From contig NZ_NMPZ01000014.1 in assembly GCF_002224675.1 (NCBI RefSeq), positions 33,498 through 97,497 of the forward strand: DNA of 64,000 nucleotides, read 5' to 3'. The position numbers and the translations under genes are program-made. How positions within the stretch are numbered: position 1 is the stretch's first letter; every line of letters begins with the position of its first letter. The notes under the pieces were generated by a model. It did no database searches, had not been told where the DNA came from, and saw nothing but the letters and a program-made list of their open reading frames with translations. The DNA comes from Segatella copri (GTDB lineage: Bacteria > Bacteroidota > Bacteroidia > Bacteroidales > Bacteroidaceae). Shown here piece by piece: positions 62,679 through 64,000 of this stretch.

Positions 62679-63557
62679 ATGAAAATAGAAAGGCCTCAAT
62701 ATGAGATCTGGCTGCAAAAGCCAGGAGAGCTCAGCATTTATCAGCAGATAGAACGTGCCGGAAGAGTGTGCTACAAAAGTGAGAACAACACCACCAACGA
62801 CTCGGCTAAGCCATTCGTAGATAGAATGATACAGAGTGAGCACTATGCAATGTTGGAACACGGCACAGTCTATCTCGTATGCAATCATGGGGAGTTACCA
62901 CTCTATACAAGCAACAAGTTCTCTCGCTGCCACACCATAGACGGCAAGGATTACATCACTACCAATCTCCGTGTTCTGGCAGAAAACAAGGCGATGGATG
63001 ATTTGAAATACCTCAGCGACTATGAGGAAGGAAAGCACGAGCTCCGCATCACCGTTCATTTTACCACACAGATTGCCATCACCCGTGAGTACAACCGCCA
63101 TCGTGCCAACTCTATGGCAGAGCAGAGCACACGCTACTGCAACTACTCCAAGAATAAGTTCGACAATGAGATAACGATCAACCTTCCTACCTGGGTAGAA
63201 GAAGAAGGTTATAATGGTTCTCAGGAGAAAGAGGATTACCGATTGGAAGATATGTGCGCCGACATTGCTGAAGGCAGAGCACAGGAATGGAGCAAGCTCG
63301 ACACCTGGATCTTCGCCAACCAGGCTGCAGAATATGCCTACATGAAATTGATAGAAGCTGGCTGCAAACCACAGGAGGCTCGTGCCATCCTGCCATTGGA
63401 TTGCAACACAGAATTGGTACATACCGCATTTATCAGCGACTGGAAGCATTTCTTCGATCTCCGTGCTTTAGGAACCACAGGAGCTCCTCACCCAGATGCC
63501 AAGGTTCTCGCCTTGCCATTGATGGAAGAGTTCAAGGCTAAAGGTTATTTAAAATAG
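62679..63557 (+). CDS. thyX: FAD-dependent thymidylate synthase ThyX
   Basis: ThyX makes dTMP from dUMP with methylenetetrahydrofolate and FAD. The signature RHRxxSxxxxSxRY is present as NRHRANSMAEQSTRY. The C-terminal part DCNTELVHTAFISDWKHFFDLR holds the dUMP site, with LPLDCNTE for the usual LP..T. The protein has 292 residues, longer than the compact bacterial type (about 220), due to internal loops. Own promoter; monocistronic. Confidence 0.95.
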   Translation: MKIERPQYEIWLQKPGELSIYQQIERAGRVCYKSENNTTNDSAKPFVDRMIQSEHYAMLEHGTVYLVCNHGELPLYTSNKFSRCHTIDGKDYITTNLRVLAENKAMDDLKYLSDYEEGKHELRITVHFTTQIAITREYNRHRANSMAEQSTRYCNYSKNKFDNEITINLPTWVEEEGYNGSQEKEDYRLEDMCADIAEGRAQEWSKLDTWIFANQAAEYAYMKLIEAGCKPQEARAILPLDCNTELVHTAFISDWKHFFDLRALGTTGAPHPDAKVLALPLMEEFKAKGYLK

Positions 63558-63642
63558 AAAGGAGAACGCTTAAAAAAGGTAAAAAATCACAGCTAAAATA
63601 TAGATTTTCTGTTTTCTATACACAAGGAACAGATATATTTCG

Positions 63643-63718
63643 TATTTTTGCACTGTGTTTTTCATAGTATTAGATTTAAGGTTATCAAGGTTGGGGCTAC
63701 GGCGGTAGCCCTTTTTTT
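63643..63718 (+). ncRNA. Candidate short transcript between thyX and tRNA-Ser
   Basis: A -7-like TATTTTTG (63643-63650) is followed about 45 bases later by a perfect 7-bp stem GGGCTAC-GGCG-GTAGCCC (63694-63711) with seven T residues. No frame longer than a few codons lies between. The -33 TTG is missing, so expression is uncertain. It could also just be the thyX terminator. Confidence 0.4.
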
Positions 63719-63801
63719 ATGCCTTTTTCACCAGTTCTGAGGCATTTTCAGAGCTATTTCCCATATTTTTCGATATTTTTTCTCAAAAAGTTCCTCAAAA
63801 A

Positions 63802-63833
63802 TTTGGTGGAATCAAAAAAAGGTTGTACCTTTG
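63802..63833 (+). promoter_or_regulatory. tRNA-Ser promoter
   Basis: TTTG (63802-63805), a 20-nt spacer and TACCTTTG (63826-63833), followed by CATCCGCTTA, matching the tRNA-His promoter closely. Confidence 0.75.
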
Positions 63834-63877
63834 CATCCGCTTAAGAAAACCAAGCTATAGTCATCCAGACCGAATTT

Positions 63878-63962
63878 GGAGAGATGGTAGAGTGGTCGAT
63901 TACAACGGTCTTGAAAACCGTCGTACCGAGAGGTACCGGGGGTTCGAATCCCTCTCTCTCCG
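63878..63962 (+). tRNA. tRNA-Ser (TGA)
   Basis: An 85-base type II tRNA with anticodon TGA in loop CTTGAAA, the long variable arm GTACCGAGAGGTACC, acceptor GGAGAGA/TCTCTCC and discriminator G. CCA is not encoded. Confidence 0.96.
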
Positions 63963-63966
63963 CAAG

Positions 63967-63999
63967 AGCCTTCTGAAAGAAATTTCAGAAGGCTTTTTT
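63967..63999 (+). terminator. Terminator of tRNA-Ser
   Basis: A perfect 12-bp stem AGCCTTCTGAAA / TTTCAGAAGGCT with loop GAAA and six T residues, ending at the window edge. Confidence 0.9.
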
Positions 64000-64000
64000 C

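Overview
The window looks like a piece of a Bacteroidales chromosome, most likely Prevotella or Segatella. The reasons are a SusC/SusD pair, Bacteroidetes-only families (DUF4837, DUF4924, LptE), a GH57/GT4/debranching glycogen cluster, almost no Shine-Dalgarno sequences, and promoters of the Bacteroidetes type (TTG or TTTG, a 19-20 nt spacer, then TAnnTTTG). The genus is an inference; no rRNA gene is present.

Layout. 1-2.0 kb: a 57-residue protein, a GNAT acetyltransferase and a microbial-type PARG, then a small repeat-bearing gene. 2.4-4.9 kb: a YjbQ protein and, on the other strand, an SPFH / Arc-like / membrane-protein operon whose promoter lies inside a 19-bp inverted repeat. 5-10.3 kb: an AmpG-like permease after a 1289-residue protein joining a GT2 glycosyltransferase, a GalT/Ap4A-phosphorylase-like HxHxQ domain and a SpoIID domain. 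10.3-17.4 kb: rlmN, DUF4837 lipoprotein, pdxA with a repeat-rich tail, a sigma-54-type activator, lptE, a TPR-like protein, secG and two identical tRNA-His genes. 17.5-24 kb, minus strand: LysE, DUF4924, prfC, ClC channel, fmt, tsaC. 24-32.3 kb: a ROK kinase, then a complete trp operon ordered D-C-F-A-B-E-G, led by a 20-residue leader peptide with three Trp codons in a row and an attenuator. 32.5-34.1 kb: a 44-residue protein, rpe, an ECF sigma factor. 34.5-39.3 kb: the glycogen operon. 39.5-44.3 kb: a Crp-like regulator, a lipid kinase, miaA, gap and mscL. 44.6-49.5 kb: SusC/SusD. 49.5-54 kb: a small membrane protein, an AmgK-like kinase fused to a RapZ C-terminal domain, a MurU-like nucleotidyltransferase, guaA, and upstream a candidate small RNA. 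54-61.3 kb: groL/groS, then sppA, lpxK, purine nucleoside phosphorylase and thiL. 61.4-64 kb: tRNA-Phe, a gene remnant, trmO, thyX and tRNA-Ser.

How the genes fit together. Most of the window is housekeeping: translation and RNA modification (rlmN, miaA, tsaC, trmO, fmt, prfC, four tRNAs), biosynthesis (trp, pdxA, thiL, guaA, thyX) and envelope work (lptE, lpxK, secG, sppA, mscL). The less ordinary parts are the triple-domain protein with its AmpG-like permease, the AmgK-RapZ fusion with a MurU-like partner (a possible cell-wall sugar recycling and sensing unit), the self-contained SPFH/Arc operon, and several regulatory structures in non-coding DNA. I found no CRISPR array, insertion sequence, integrase or prophage. 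The most distinctive candidates are inferences from sequence and need the tests given in the findings.
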